A stretch of 64,000 nucleotides of DNA, from NCBI GenBank assembly GCA_947497455.1, contig CANMGU010000001.1:806001-870000 (forward strand). The letters run 5' to 3'. The stretch is from an uncultured Sphingomonadaceae bacterium (GTDB lineage: Bacteria > Pseudomonadota > Alphaproteobacteria > Sphingomonadales > Sphingomonadaceae). The position numbers and the translations under genes were made by a program. Below, one piece after another: positions 25,743 through 34,393 of this stretch. How positions within the stretch are numbered: the first letter of the stretch is position 1; every line of letters starts with the position of its first letter. Under the pieces are notes generated by a model, which saw only the letters and a program-made list of their open reading frames with translations, was not told the DNA's origin and did not search any database.

Positions 25743-27905
25743 TTATCTGTGGGCGATGGTCAAGAGATCGTTGCTCTTCTGAGGAGCCAGAGTCCAAATT
25801 GTACCGTTCGAATTTGTTTGGACGGTCAGCTTTCCATCAATTTGATCAGCAAGATCTTCCAGTAACAACAGTCCCACGGATTCTGTGTTCCTTTCTGCCT
25901 CTTTCTGATCGAATCCAGCCCCATTATCTTTGACCACAAGTTCCAGTGTGCCTGGCTTCCCAACAAGACTGACCTCGATCTTCCCACCACGGTCATCAAA
26001 TGCATGCTTATAGGCATTGGTGATAAGTTCGCAGACCAGCAAACCAAGTGGTGTCAATCGATCCACGTCGACTTTTGCCGAAACAATATCCCAGTGAAGA
26101 GCAACATCAGCGTTGCCAAGACTTTCAGACAACAACTCAAGCAGATTTTCCAGGAACGGCTTTACATCTATCTTTGTCGAGCTGGGCTTCCCGTGATTAT
26201 AGATGTGATCATGCACCAGTGCCATCGTCCGTGCCCTGTTGGCCGCATCGCGACGACTGCCTGTTGCGGGGGAACCCGACTGACTTCGGCGAATATCCAT
26301 ATTGAGCAAGCTGGTGAGTATCTGCAGGTTGTTTTTGGTGCGGTGATGTATTTCCGAGAGAAAAGTGTCTTTGCTTGCCGCCAGACGTTTCTGGGAAAGA
26401 TATGACCGGTATAAGAAATAGGTCACCAACCCGATACTGATTGCAATCGCAAAGATCAAAATTGTCTGCAAGCGCGATTGTTCGAGTTTGAGGTCGGCAA
26501 TGAGTGCCTGATCCTGCATCGTAGAAAGGCGGGCTTCACGATCGCGCAATTCAAACAACAGCTGACTGTTTGCTATTGCCTTTACTTTCTCCTGATCAAA
26601 CCGACTGTTGCTCAGTTGGAGAGCAACATCCAAATAAGGTGTTGCATCAACAGGGCGGCCGAGAGCGATGAACAATGCTCCCATGCTTTCCGCATATTCC
26701 TGAGCCCAGAATGTATTGCCTGGATTTTCTAGCAGCCCGTCGGTCCCACTTCCGTCAGGCTCCATAATCTGCCGGGCACGACCCAGTGCACCTTGTGCCT
26801 GGGTGAACTGTTTGCTTTCAATATATCGGGCCGCCAACCAGTTCAGTGCGTTCGCTGCTTCGGAGGGGTCCCGGTTTTGTAGGATCTGATCGATCGACCT
26901 TTCAGCCATCAGGATCGCCGTTTCGGATTGCCCTGATCCATGAAGGGCGACGGCATTTTGATAGTTTATCAGCCCATTCATTCTCGAACTGTCAGAATCT
27001 TTGCTATATCTACGGGCCTCGTCAAATGCGGTAATTGCTGCATCAAACTGTTCTTCTAAAGACAGTGCAGTACCGAGATTTGTGTAAACCGCGATAAGCC
27101 TGTCCACGTTCTCCGGACTATATTTTTTATATATTGCAATTGCTTGGCGATATAATTTGATCGCTTGGATATTGTCGCCAAGGTCTGAGAATATGTTTCC
27201 AATATTTGCATAGATGATCCCAGTTCCGGCAAAATCTCCGTTTGCTTCGAACACGGCGAGGGACTTTTGATACTGCTCAATGGCGACATCATATTCGCCG
27301 TCAACTTTGGCGCGAATAGCCAAGGCATTGTATATGAAGGGTAGCAATCCCGACATCTTTCCTTCTAGCGCCAGGCCGAGGGCCTGTTGCAGATAGCTCT
27401 CCATGACCGCATGATCACCGCCCAGCCTGAAAACTCTGATGGCCCGTGCAAAATATATGTGCGCTTTTGAAAGGTCATCGTTTCTAAAATTTGCTTGAGC
27501 CATAAGGTCGTCCAGGCGTTTGCCCGTTTCCGCTCCTGGCATGTGGGAATAATAACGTGCGGCATATGCCTTGAGAGGGAGCGCAGCATCGGGAACCAGT
27601 TTGCTGGCTAGATCTTCATACTGACTTGGGTCGATGGATTGCGGAAGCCGCGTTACATAGTCTCGAATAATGCTGACTTGTTCGTCTGGACTCAGGCTTG
27701 GGAGTTTCTCAACACATTCCCGCGCGGCCTCCATTCTCCGGTCCTCCGAAACCAGTGTGTTTTGCCACAAAAGGTCGCAATGGGTTTTGTTTTGGGCAAA
27801 GGTTACATTGGATCCAGAAATTGTGAGAGATGATACCGCCAGCAGCAGCGCAACAATTCGCCAAAATCTATAGTCGGGTTTCGTTCCCGCTCTAACTTTT
27901 CTCAT
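25743..27905 (-). CDS. TPR-containing sensor histidine kinase (HisKA_2)
   Basis: 720-residue membrane sensor kinase. An N-terminal signal or membrane segment (WRIVALLLAVSSLTISGS) leads to a periplasmic region of tetratricopeptide repeats (about residues 80-440; units such as GIIYANIGNIFSDLGDNIQA), then a membrane helix (TILIFAIAISIGLVTYFLY). The HisKA_2 box EIHHRTKNNLQILTSLLNM has an intact His, and the HATPase region has LVCELITNAYKHAF and VKDNGAGF. It should phosphorylate the convergent receiver-AraC protein. GGAGAG precedes the ATG chosen. The signal sensed is unknown; TPRs suggest protein or peptide binding. Confidence 0.88.
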   Translation of the reverse strand: MRKVRAGTKPDYRFWRIVALLLAVSSLTISGSNVTFAQNKTHCDLLWQNTLVSEDRRMEAARECVEKLPSLSPDEQVSIIRDYVTRLPQSIDPSQYEDLASKLVPDAALPLKAYAARYYSHMPGAETGKRLDDLMAQANFRNDDLSKAHIYFARAIRVFRLGGDHAVMESYLQQALGLALEGKMSGLLPFIYNALAIRAKVDGEYDVAIEQYQKSLAVFEANGDFAGTGIIYANIGNIFSDLGDNIQAIKLYRQAIAIYKKYSPENVDRLIAVYTNLGTALSLEEQFDAAITAFDEARRYSKDSDSSRMNGLINYQNAVALHGSGQSETAILMAERSIDQILQNRDPSEAANALNWLAARYIESKQFTQAQGALGRARQIMEPDGSGTDGLLENPGNTFWAQEYAESMGALFIALGRPVDATPYLDVALQLSNSRFDQEKVKAIANSQLLFELRDREARLSTMQDQALIADLKLEQSRLQTILIFAIAISIGLVTYFLYRSYLSQKRLAASKDTFLSEIHHRTKNNLQILTSLLNMDIRRSQSGSPATGSRRDAANRARTMALVHDHIYNHGKPSSTKIDVKPFLENLLELLSESLGNADVALHWDIVSAKVDVDRLTPLGLLVCELITNAYKHAFDDRGGKIEVSLVGKPGTLELVVKDNGAGFDQKEAERNTESVGLLLLEDLADQIDGKLTVQTNSNGTIWTLAPQKSNDLLTIAHR

Positions 27906-28285
27906 GGTTTTCTCTCCAGAGCGGAAAAAGATATCATTCAATCGAGAGGACAACAATTAGGCCTTTCTGCCTATATAGGGCGGCTGCCTTGGCCGGACTT
28001 TTCTTTCCGCTTTCGATTATCACATTGTCGGTTGTGCGTTCGTAACGCCCGAAGAATTGCCAGTTTTTGAGTAAATAGTCACCGGATGAATGTTGAATCT
28101 CGAAAAAATGTACCCGAATTGCAAAGATTTTTGCGCGGGTTCTGGCAGAGAGAATGCCAACGAAGGATTGGCAATTCATAACTGCATGAAACCTAGAATT
28201 GCTGAGGTTTTATCGTCGCGAGCCAAAAAGTGCATTTGCCTTTCTGGGATGCCGTAACCCGAAGACCGTTGCCGAAAGGAAGATC
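27906..28285. other. Divergent gap before the hydroquinone reductase gene
   Basis: 380 bases between the sensor kinase start and the rightward enzyme gene. A minus-strand 81-codon frame (27934-28179) spans much of it but lacks a ribosome binding site and a recognisable family, so I do not call it. No repeat or RNA gene is seen. Confidence 0.35.
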
Positions 28286-29278
28286 ATGGGACTACTGGTT
28301 GATGGAAAATGGAAAGATGAGTGGTATGACACCGAAAGTTCCGGTGGCAAATTTGTTCGGATGGATGCAGGTTTTCGCAATTGGGTCACAGCTGACGGCA
28401 GCCCGGGGCCAAGCGGACAGGGTGGGTTTCATGCTGAGCCTGGTCGATATCATCTCTATATATCGCATGCCTGCCCGTGGGCAAACAGGACAGCAATTTT
28501 CAGAAAATTGAAGAAGCTCGAAGATGTCGTCAGCCTGTCTGTCGTCGATTTTTTCATGGGCAGCGAAGGTTGGACCTTCGGAAATGAGCCGGACGGGTCA
28601 ACCCAGGACACATTGCTCGAAATGGATCGAATGCATCAAGTTTATAAAGCTGCCCGGCCGGACTATACTGGCAGGGTAACCGTTCCGGTTCTTTGGGATA
28701 AACTCCAGGCAACCATCGTATCAAATGAATCCAGTGAAATCATTCGCATGTTCAACTCCGCTTTTGCGGCACTAACCGATGTGCAATATGATTTTTACCC
28801 CGTCGCATTGCGAGATGAAATCGACACGCTCAACCAACGAATATATGATTGTGTGAACAATGGTGTTTACAAATGCGGCTTCGCAACAACCCAAGACGCC
28901 TATGAGCAGGCCTTTCATCCACTATTCGAAACGCTGGATTTTCTTGAGCATCATCTCGAAGTCAACCGCTATTTGCTCGGCGATCAGATGACAGAAGCCG
29001 ATTGGCGGCTGTTCACGACATTGGTGAGATTTGACCCGGTCTATGTCGGTCATTTCAAGTGCAACAAAAAGCGTATCGCGGACTATCCCAACCTGTCCAA
29101 CTATACTCGCGAACTCTATCAATGGCCCGGTGTGGCGGACACCATCAACATGCGGCATATCAAGGGCCATTATTATTATAGTCACGACATGATCAACCCC
29201 ACACGGGTGATCCCAATGGGTCCCGAGATCGATTATTCTGCGGCGCACGACAGAAATCGATTGAAGTGTTTTGACTGA
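28286..29278 (+). CDS. Glutathionyl-hydroquinone reductase (GST xi class)
   Basis: 330-residue enzyme of the YqjG/PcpF/ECM4 family. It uses glutathione to reduce glutathionyl-hydroquinones. The catalytic Cys sits in HACPWANR, followed by TVPVLWDK and NESSEIIRMFNSAF, all hallmarks of the family. A C-terminal all-helical GST domain ends with IKGHYYYSHDMINPTRVIPM. AAGGAAG precedes the ATG; the longer frame to 28199 has none. The next gene is the quinone reductase WrbA, so the two likely act together against quinones. Confidence 0.92.
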   Translation: MGLLVDGKWKDEWYDTESSGGKFVRMDAGFRNWVTADGSPGPSGQGGFHAEPGRYHLYISHACPWANRTAIFRKLKKLEDVVSLSVVDFFMGSEGWTFGNEPDGSTQDTLLEMDRMHQVYKAARPDYTGRVTVPVLWDKLQATIVSNESSEIIRMFNSAFAALTDVQYDFYPVALRDEIDTLNQRIYDCVNNGVYKCGFATTQDAYEQAFHPLFETLDFLEHHLEVNRYLLGDQMTEADWRLFTTLVRFDPVYVGHFKCNKKRIADYPNLSNYTRELYQWPGVADTINMRHIKGHYYYSHDMINPTRVIPMGPEIDYSAAHDRNRLKCFD

Positions 29279-29314
29279 AATTCTGTCCCCCAACACGCTT
29301 TACAGGAGATCAAA

Positions 29315-29911
29315 ATGACGAAGGTGCTAGTGCTTTATTATTCCGGCTATGGGCATGTTGAAACCATGGCGAACGCGGTTGTCGAAGGCGTTGAGGCTGC
29401 GGGTGCCATTGCGTCGCTCAAACGAGTGCCGGAACTCATGTCTCCTGAAATCGCTGAGAAGCACGGCTTTAAAACAGATCAGGCGGCTCCAATCGCCGCT
29501 CCAACCGAGCTCGCGGAATATGATGCGATCATTTTTGGGACGCCCACCCGGTTTGGAAATATGGCGTCGCAGATGCGGAGCTTTCTTGATCAAACCGGAG
29601 GGCTTTGGGCAGAGGGCAAGCTGATCGGCAAGGCTGCTTCCGTGTTCACCTCGACCGGCACCGGCGGTGGTCAAGAGACTACTATCACCTCTTTCCATAG
29701 CAACCTGTTGCATCACGGGATGGTTGTAATTGGGCTTCCCTATAGTGCGCCAGAGCTGACGGATATTAGCGAGCTACGAGGTGGATCTCCATATGGCGCG
29801 GCCACGATTGCCGGCCCGGATGGGTCCCGCAATCCTTCCGAACGAGAACTTTCATTAGCGCGGCAGCAAGGAGAGCATGTCTCAAAAATCGCGCTGAAAT
29901 TGTCTGCATGA
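29315..29911 (+). CDS. wrbA: NAD(P)H:quinone oxidoreductase WrbA
   Basis: 198-residue flavodoxin-like FMN protein that reduces quinones by two electrons. FMN contacts are seen in [27 protein letters not shown] and [12 protein letters not shown]. The ending [19 protein letters not shown] is characteristic of WrbA. CAGGAG precedes the ATG. It lies 36 bases after the hydroquinone reductase gene, probably in one transcript, which suggests a quinone-detoxification pair. Confidence 0.95.
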   Translation: MTKVLVLYYSGYGHVETMANAVVEGVEAAGAIASLKRVPELMSPEIAEKHGFKTDQAAPIAAPTELAEYDAIIFGTPTRFGNMASQMRSFLDQTGGLWAEGKLIGKAASVFTSTGTGGGQETTITSFHSNLLHHGMVVIGLPYSAPELTDISELRGGSPYGAATIAGPDGSRNPSERELSLARQQGEHVSKIALKLSA

Positions 29912-30040
29912 CTATTCCAAACTGCACCGTTGTGGATTGAACTCTCGTTGGCAAATGCCATCAAAAGCGTGCTGAAATCTTACGAAAAAGATCAGCCGCG
30001 ATCGAATTGAAACCATGTATTACCAAGGAAACTAAAGGCC

Positions 30041-30481
30041 ATGAAACAGACTTCGACCTCTGGTTCTGCCGTACAGATTGCCGGGAAATTTTTTGACCAT
30101 TACAATGCACAGGACGTGCCATCGATGGTTGCCATGTTCGAGCCCGATGGATTGGTCGAATATGTGCCGTTCGCTCTTTCAGGCCCGGTGGAGGAGATCG
30201 GTCCTGGCAGTTGGGGCGTGTTGATTAATTCGTTCCCAGACCTGCGTAACAAGGTGAATTCAATGTGGCAGAGTTCGGATGACGACTTTGCTTTTGTCGA
30301 TGTGAACATTCTCGGAACCCAACAGCAAGAAGCGTTCGGTGTCCCGAGCAAGGGCAAGGCCTATGACCTACGTCATTTTTTCATTTTCAAGTTAAACGCC
30401 CGCGGAAAAATTGCCCACGTGACCAGCTTTTGGGACAATGCCGATTGGTATAGCCAGCTGGGTAAGACGCAAATTGACTAG
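30041..30481 (+). CDS. SnoaL-like (NTF2-fold) protein
   Basis: 146-residue single-domain protein of the SnoaL/steroid delta-isomerase superfamily. The start AVQIAGKFFDHYNAQDVPSM, then FPDLRNKVNSM and the C-terminal HVTSFWDNADW, form the usual alpha+beta cone pattern. Members include polyketide cyclases, isomerases and non-enzymatic ligand binders, so no reaction can be named. AAGG lies before the ATG. It stands between wrbA and a DJ-1-type gene and may belong to the same electrophile-stress group. Confidence 0.75.
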   Translation: MKQTSTSGSAVQIAGKFFDHYNAQDVPSMVAMFEPDGLVEYVPFALSGPVEEIGPGSWGVLINSFPDLRNKVNSMWQSSDDDFAFVDVNILGTQQQEAFGVPSKGKAYDLRHFFIFKLNARGKIAHVTSFWDNADWYSQLGKTQID

Positions 30482-30519
30482 CCGTTACCGAATCACAAAT
30501 TCCTCCCGGAGATAACTCA

Positions 30520-31218
30520 ATGTCCAGCAACGAAATGCCCAAGAAAATCCTGATCATTCTCACATCTCACGATCGCCTGGGCGATACTGGGGAGAAAACA
30601 GGATTCTGGCTCGAGGAGCTAGCTGCGCCATATTATGTTTTCAAGGATGCTGGGCATGATCTAACTCTTGCTTCCCCGCTGGGCGGGCAACCACCACTGG
30701 ACCCAAAGTCTTCCGCCGACGATTTTCAAACGCATGCTACGCGCAGATTTAATGCAGATGGTGACGCCAAAGCGCAGCTTGCAGACACCCATGTTTTGTC
30801 GCAAATGGATGCCACAGAATTCGATGCGGTGTTCTACCCTGGCGGCCATGGCCCGCTTTGGGATCTTGTGTCCGATGCGCATTCCATTCGATTGGTTGAG
30901 GACTTCTGGAGTCAGGATAAACCTGTTGCCGCTGTGTGTCATGCTTCCATAGTTTTGGCCGACGCCAAAGACCGAAATGGCGAGTTTATTGTCAAGGGAC
31001 GGCAGATTACTGGTTTTACAAATGGAGAAGAAGAGGCGGTTGGCTTGACCGATATTGTCCCTCTCCTGGTTGAAGACACACTGATTAGTCGTGGCGGAAA
31101 ATATAAGAAAATCGAGGACTTCGCGCCATTTATTCAAACTGATGGTAAATTGATTACCGGTCAGAATCCTGCATCATCTGAACCAGTAGCGATCGAGCTT
31201 CTCAATATATTGAAATAG
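30520..31218 (+). CDS. DJ-1/PfpI family protein (Hsp31-like)
   Basis: 232-residue type-1 glutamine-amidotransferase-fold protein. The nucleophile elbow AVCHASIVLADA carries the Cys, YPGGHGPLWDL is the preceding loop, and GEKTGFWLEE holds the conserved Glu. Bacterial relatives are chaperone/glyoxalase III-type enzymes acting on methylglyoxal and glycated molecules. CCCGGAG precedes the ATG. It is downstream of wrbA and the SnoaL-like gene, fitting a reactive-carbonyl or electrophile defence role. Confidence 0.85.
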   Translation: MSSNEMPKKILIILTSHDRLGDTGEKTGFWLEELAAPYYVFKDAGHDLTLASPLGGQPPLDPKSSADDFQTHATRRFNADGDAKAQLADTHVLSQMDATEFDAVFYPGGHGPLWDLVSDAHSIRLVEDFWSQDKPVAAVCHASIVLADAKDRNGEFIVKGRQITGFTNGEEEAVGLTDIVPLLVEDTLISRGGKYKKIEDFAPFIQTDGKLITGQNPASSEPVAIELLNILK

Positions 31219-31286
31219 ATTCCTGATGCCGCCTCCGGTTGCGCAGAGCTTAACACGGGATCCAGATCTGATCCTGCTATTGACTC

Positions 31287-31340
31287 CATGATTTTATTTC
31301 GTATACGTACTATATAGTTCACATACGAAATAAAATCATG
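31287..31340. promoter_or_regulatory. Operator-like perfect inverted repeat over the marR start
   Basis: Two 18-bp arms CATGATTTTATTTCGTAT (31287-31304) and ATACGAAATAAAATCATG (31323-31340) are exact reverse complements, with an 18-base spacer. The right arm includes the ATG of the MarR gene. A TTGACT box (31280-31285) lies just upstream. This fits autorepression by the encoded regulator, with a very short or absent leader. Confidence 0.7.
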
Positions 31341-31808
31341 CGACAGCCGAAAATCTTTTATCTGATGCAAAAGGCGCATAGTGCCTTGTTCCGAGCAGCT
31401 GATCGCTTTCTCGGAGAAGAGGTTGGCCTGACGTCATCTCAACATGCCGTACTGTTGATTCTCGTGAAGCGAGACGGGCTACCCATCTCGGCAATCGCCA
31501 AAGAGTTGAACATGGGGAAGTCCAGTCTAACAGGTTTGATTGACCGTATGTCCAAAAAGGGTTTGGTTTCCCGCCAGCAAAGTGCGGCAGATGCGCGGAG
31601 CTTTGAAATCCATATTGAAGATCATGGTCGCCAGTTGGTCAAAGCTACACTTCCTGGAACGAAGCGGATCAACAGCGACATTCTTGCGACATTCTCTGCG
31701 CAGGAACAATCAACTATCGAAAAGTTTCTCGAACATTTGGCCAACAATGCCGACGATATTGTGGCCACGCAATCCTTGAAAAATCCTCAGGAAAGAAAAG
31801 TAAAATGA
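31338..31808 (+). CDS. MarR-family transcriptional regulator
   Basis: 156-residue winged-helix regulator. The DNA-binding region shows LPISAIAKELNMGKSSLTGL (recognition helix) and the wing RQQSAADARSFEI. There is no ribosome binding site; the start codon sits inside the right arm of the palindrome at 31287-31340, so translation may be leaderless. The gene overlaps the following enoyl-CoA hydratase by 4 bases. MarR proteins of this kind often respond to acyl-CoA or aromatic ligands, which fits that partner, but the ligand is unknown. Confidence 0.85.
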   Translation: MRQPKIFYLMQKAHSALFRAADRFLGEEVGLTSSQHAVLLILVKRDGLPISAIAKELNMGKSSLTGLIDRMSKKGLVSRQQSAADARSFEIHIEDHGRQLVKATLPGTKRINSDILATFSAQEQSTIEKFLEHLANNADDIVATQSLKNPQERKVK

Positions 31809-32566
31809 ATCAAGATATCATCATCTCGACCGAAGACCGGGTTACCACCCTGACTATTTCCCGCACCGATAAGAAAAACGCGATCACTCAATCAATGTAT
31901 GCCGCGATGGCTGATGCCATTATCGACTATGGTAGTGACGAAAACGCGCGGGCGTTTGTCATTACCGGCGATGGCGACATGTTTACTGCTGGCAACGACT
32001 TGCAGGATTTTTCCACCGGCGGTGGGAGCAAGGATGAAATACCGCCCGTATCGCGCTTTTTATATGCGGTGAGGGATTGTCCCAAAACCGTTCTCGCAGC
32101 TGTCAATGGCCCAGCGATAGGCGTTGGTCTTACGATGTTGTTGCATTGTGATCTTGTCTATGCAGGCAGAAGTGCAACCTTCAATGCGCCATTTGTCAAA
32201 CTGGGTCTGGTTCCGGAAGCCGCATCATCATTGCTGCTGCCGGCTGCCGTCGGAATGGCCGTTGCCAATGATATTCTATTGGCTGGTCGAACACTCGATG
32301 CGGAGGAGGCATTGCGTTTCGGATTAATTGCACGGATCTACCCGGACGCGGAATTGCAACAAGCGGTTCATCAAATCGCTCTTCATATCGCCGGCTCCGC
32401 TCCCAATGCACTCAAACAGTCAAAGTTGCTCATCCGCAATCAACGCGAAAAAATCGCAGATCAAATGCACGCAGAAGCCAAATTATTTGTAGCCCAGCTT
32501 AACTCGCCGGACTTTGCAGAGAGCGTAGCCGCAATGATGGAAAAACGAACTCCCGTTTATGGCTAG
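31805..32566 (+). CDS. Enoyl-CoA hydratase/isomerase family protein
   Basis: 253-residue crotonase-fold enzyme. Oxyanion-hole segments are FTAGNDLQDF and NGPAIGVGLTMLLHCDLVYA. The catalytic-side KLGLVPEAASSLLLP contains the usual Glu. It ends with the hexamer-forming C-terminal helices. Its start overlaps the MarR stop (ATGA), so regulator and enzyme are coupled. The actual acyl-CoA substrate is unknown; the MaoC/ECH role in fatty-acid or aromatic-acid breakdown is general to the family. Confidence 0.87.
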   Translation: MNQDIIISTEDRVTTLTISRTDKKNAITQSMYAAMADAIIDYGSDENARAFVITGDGDMFTAGNDLQDFSTGGGSKDEIPPVSRFLYAVRDCPKTVLAAVNGPAIGVGLTMLLHCDLVYAGRSATFNAPFVKLGLVPEAASSLLLPAAVGMAVANDILLAGRTLDAEEALRFGLIARIYPDAELQQAVHQIALHIAGSAPNALKQSKLLIRNQREKIADQMHAEAKLFVAQLNSPDFAESVAAMMEKRTPVYG

Positions 32567-32899
32567 ATTATTGAGTTTGCCGGGAGAGACCATGTCACAA
32601 GGCTCAAAGCCATGAGCTTCCGCGGATCATTTCGCGTCGCGGTCGATATGCTGACATTGCCCTAGACTCAGATTAGGGCGATGAGTTTCTGCGCTCGGCT
32701 ATTACTCATGTCAGGCGGAAGTAAAGGCCCCGGCCTAGCCGGAAGCGCTGGTATCAGGGCAGGGGGCATTCGCCAACCGGCACAACCACTATTGACCTTA
32801 TTTACAATAACGATGAGGCCGTGTAATGCATTGTTTCGTTGGTGATTTTCTCACGGGGCATCTGGGGGACTCAGCCAATTCAACGCGGGGATTGATTTT
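32567..32899. promoter_or_regulatory. Intergenic region before the SDR with a shared promoter motif
   Basis: 333 bases without a gene. At 32792-32813 it contains TTGACCTTATTTACAATAAC plus GA, which matches 17 of 22 positions of the motif at 37438-37459. The common part TACAATAACGA includes a TACAAT that could be a -10 box. Otherwise I see nothing. Confidence 0.45.
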
Positions 32900-33655
32900 A
32901 TGTTTGATTTAAGTGGACATGTCGCTTTGGTGACGGGCGGCAATGGCGGCTTAGGCTTGGCGATGGCCAAAGGACTGGTGAAAGCTGGCAGCGCCGTCGC
33001 AATCTGGGGGCGCAACCCGGAGAAAAATGAGGCGGCATTGAAAGAGCTGCATGATATGGGCGGTGATGCAGCCGTGTTTTCATGCGATGTCACCGATGTC
33101 GAGCAAGTTAATGCTGCTTTTGCTGAGACACTAAAGCGATTTCAAAAAGTGGATAGCTGTTTTGCCAATGCAGGTGGCGGATCCGCGGGTATGCTGCACC
33201 AGACAAGCGAAGATGCGTGGACAGCGACGGTGGATATGAACCTTACCAGCGTGGTGAATACCTATAAGCCGGTAATCGCTCATCTTTTGGAACGCGGACA
33301 AGGCGGCAAATTGATCGTCACTTCCTCTGCTGCCGCAATAATGGGTATGCCAATGGGTAGTGGTTATTCGACAACTAAGGCGGCGGTCACCGGTTTGACA
33401 CGTGCTCTGGCAATTGAATTGGGGAAAGCAAATATTCAGGTCAATGCGATCCTGCCCGGATATATCGAAACGGATATGTCGCTCAATACTCCACAGATAT
33501 TTCGGGATGCATGCAAGCGCCGCTCGGCTTCAGGTGAGGTTGGGAAGCTTGAGGATATGGAAGGGATCGCCGTCTATCTGGCGTCACAGCAAAGTAATTT
33601 TATGACTGGTCAATCGCTCGTTATCGACGGCGGCCATTCCATTCATCCACTTTAG
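32900..33655 (+). CDS. SDR-family oxidoreductase
   Basis: 251-residue classical SDR. TGGNGGLG is the cofactor loop, NAGGGS the structural Asn-Ala-Gly, SSAAAIMGMP leads to the catalytic YSTTK, and the C-terminus has VYLASQQSNFMTGQSLVIDG. It resembles 2-deoxy-D-gluconate 3-dehydrogenase and gluconate 5-dehydrogenase-type SDRs, but the substrate cannot be fixed. It converges with the TetR regulator gene, 35 bases between stops, and its promoter region carries the motif shared with the neighbouring catabolic genes. Confidence 0.87.
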   Translation: MFDLSGHVALVTGGNGGLGLAMAKGLVKAGSAVAIWGRNPEKNEAALKELHDMGGDAAVFSCDVTDVEQVNAAFAETLKRFQKVDSCFANAGGGSAGMLHQTSEDAWTATVDMNLTSVVNTYKPVIAHLLERGQGGKLIVTSSAAAIMGMPMGSGYSTTKAAVTGLTRALAIELGKANIQVNAILPGYIETDMSLNTPQIFRDACKRRSASGEVGKLEDMEGIAVYLASQQSNFMTGQSLVIDGGHSIHPL

Positions 33656-33690
33656 CATGTGAGTCAGTTCTTTTCGCCAAAAGAAGGTTG

Positions 33691-34344
33691 TCAGAGCGTT
33701 CGCTTCAAGGGTTGAAGGCGCGTACTGTAATCATTCTGTACGGCATTAAGTGATCCCAAAATCATGGTGACCGTTATGTTCTCAACCTCTTCCCTGCTCA
33801 TATCGCCGTGGAGATAATAGGCCCCTGCAGTTGCCGGGAGGCCGAAGGAAATATCGGTTGCAGCTCTTGCCAAGCTTTTGGGAATATCGAAGTTACGCGA
33901 CACAATGTCGGCGATATAGTTGACGGCATCATCGCGGCTATAGTCTGTTGGATCATGACCGTCGGAAACGCTTGGTTCGGCCTGCAAGCGTTCGATAATT
34001 AATCCGCGCTCCTCAATATATTTGAGATATTGATGTGTGACGCCGCGTACCAGCTCTTCAAATGTCTGGGCCGCTTCCGCCTCCTGCACCTGAAGCCGCC
34101 GCAAGCGTTTTAGCTCTCGTCTCAACAGCGCGCGGAGCAGTTCTGTGAGACTGTCAAAATAGGTGTAGACGAGCGATTTGCTAATTCCTGCCTCTTTGCC
34201 AATCAGTTCCATGCTCAGCACGGCCACGCCGTTATTCGCAACAATATCCGCCGTATGATCGAGGATCAACGACTTGCGTTTTTCGGGACTGAGGCGCCGC
34301 CTTTTGATGAGAGTTTCTTTATTCATTGTTTCAGTTGTTACCAT
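33691..34344 (-). CDS. TetR-family transcriptional regulator
   Basis: 217-residue regulator. The N-terminal helix-turn-helix reads MELIGKEAGISKSLVYTYFD (about residues 43-62), followed by a helical ligand domain with no recognised subfamily. No good ribosome binding site precedes either ATG (34344 or 34326). It is the third gene of a minus-strand run (PQQ dehydrogenase, VOC lipoprotein, TetR) and faces the SDR gene. Good candidate to bind the TTGACTATTAG-type motif found before the SDR, the hydrolase and the TonB receptor 3 gene. Confidence 0.85.
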   Translation of the reverse strand: MVTTETMNKETLIKRRRLSPEKRKSLILDHTADIVANNGVAVLSMELIGKEAGISKSLVYTYFDSLTELLRALLRRELKRLRRLQVQEAEAAQTFEELVRGVTHQYLKYIEERGLIIERLQAEPSVSDGHDPTDYSRDDAVNYIADIVSRNFDIPKSLARAATDISFGLPATAGAYYLHGDMSREEVENITVTMILGSLNAVQNDYSTRLQPLKRTL

Positions 34345-34393
34345 ATAATCATCTGTTGATGAACCGCGAAGCCTGTCAGCATAATGGCGGCTC

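Noticed and set aside
27934..28179. 81-codon minus-strand frame in the gap before the hydroquinone reductase
   Set aside because: No ribosome binding site, no recognisable domain and odd composition; kept only as a note on the gap.
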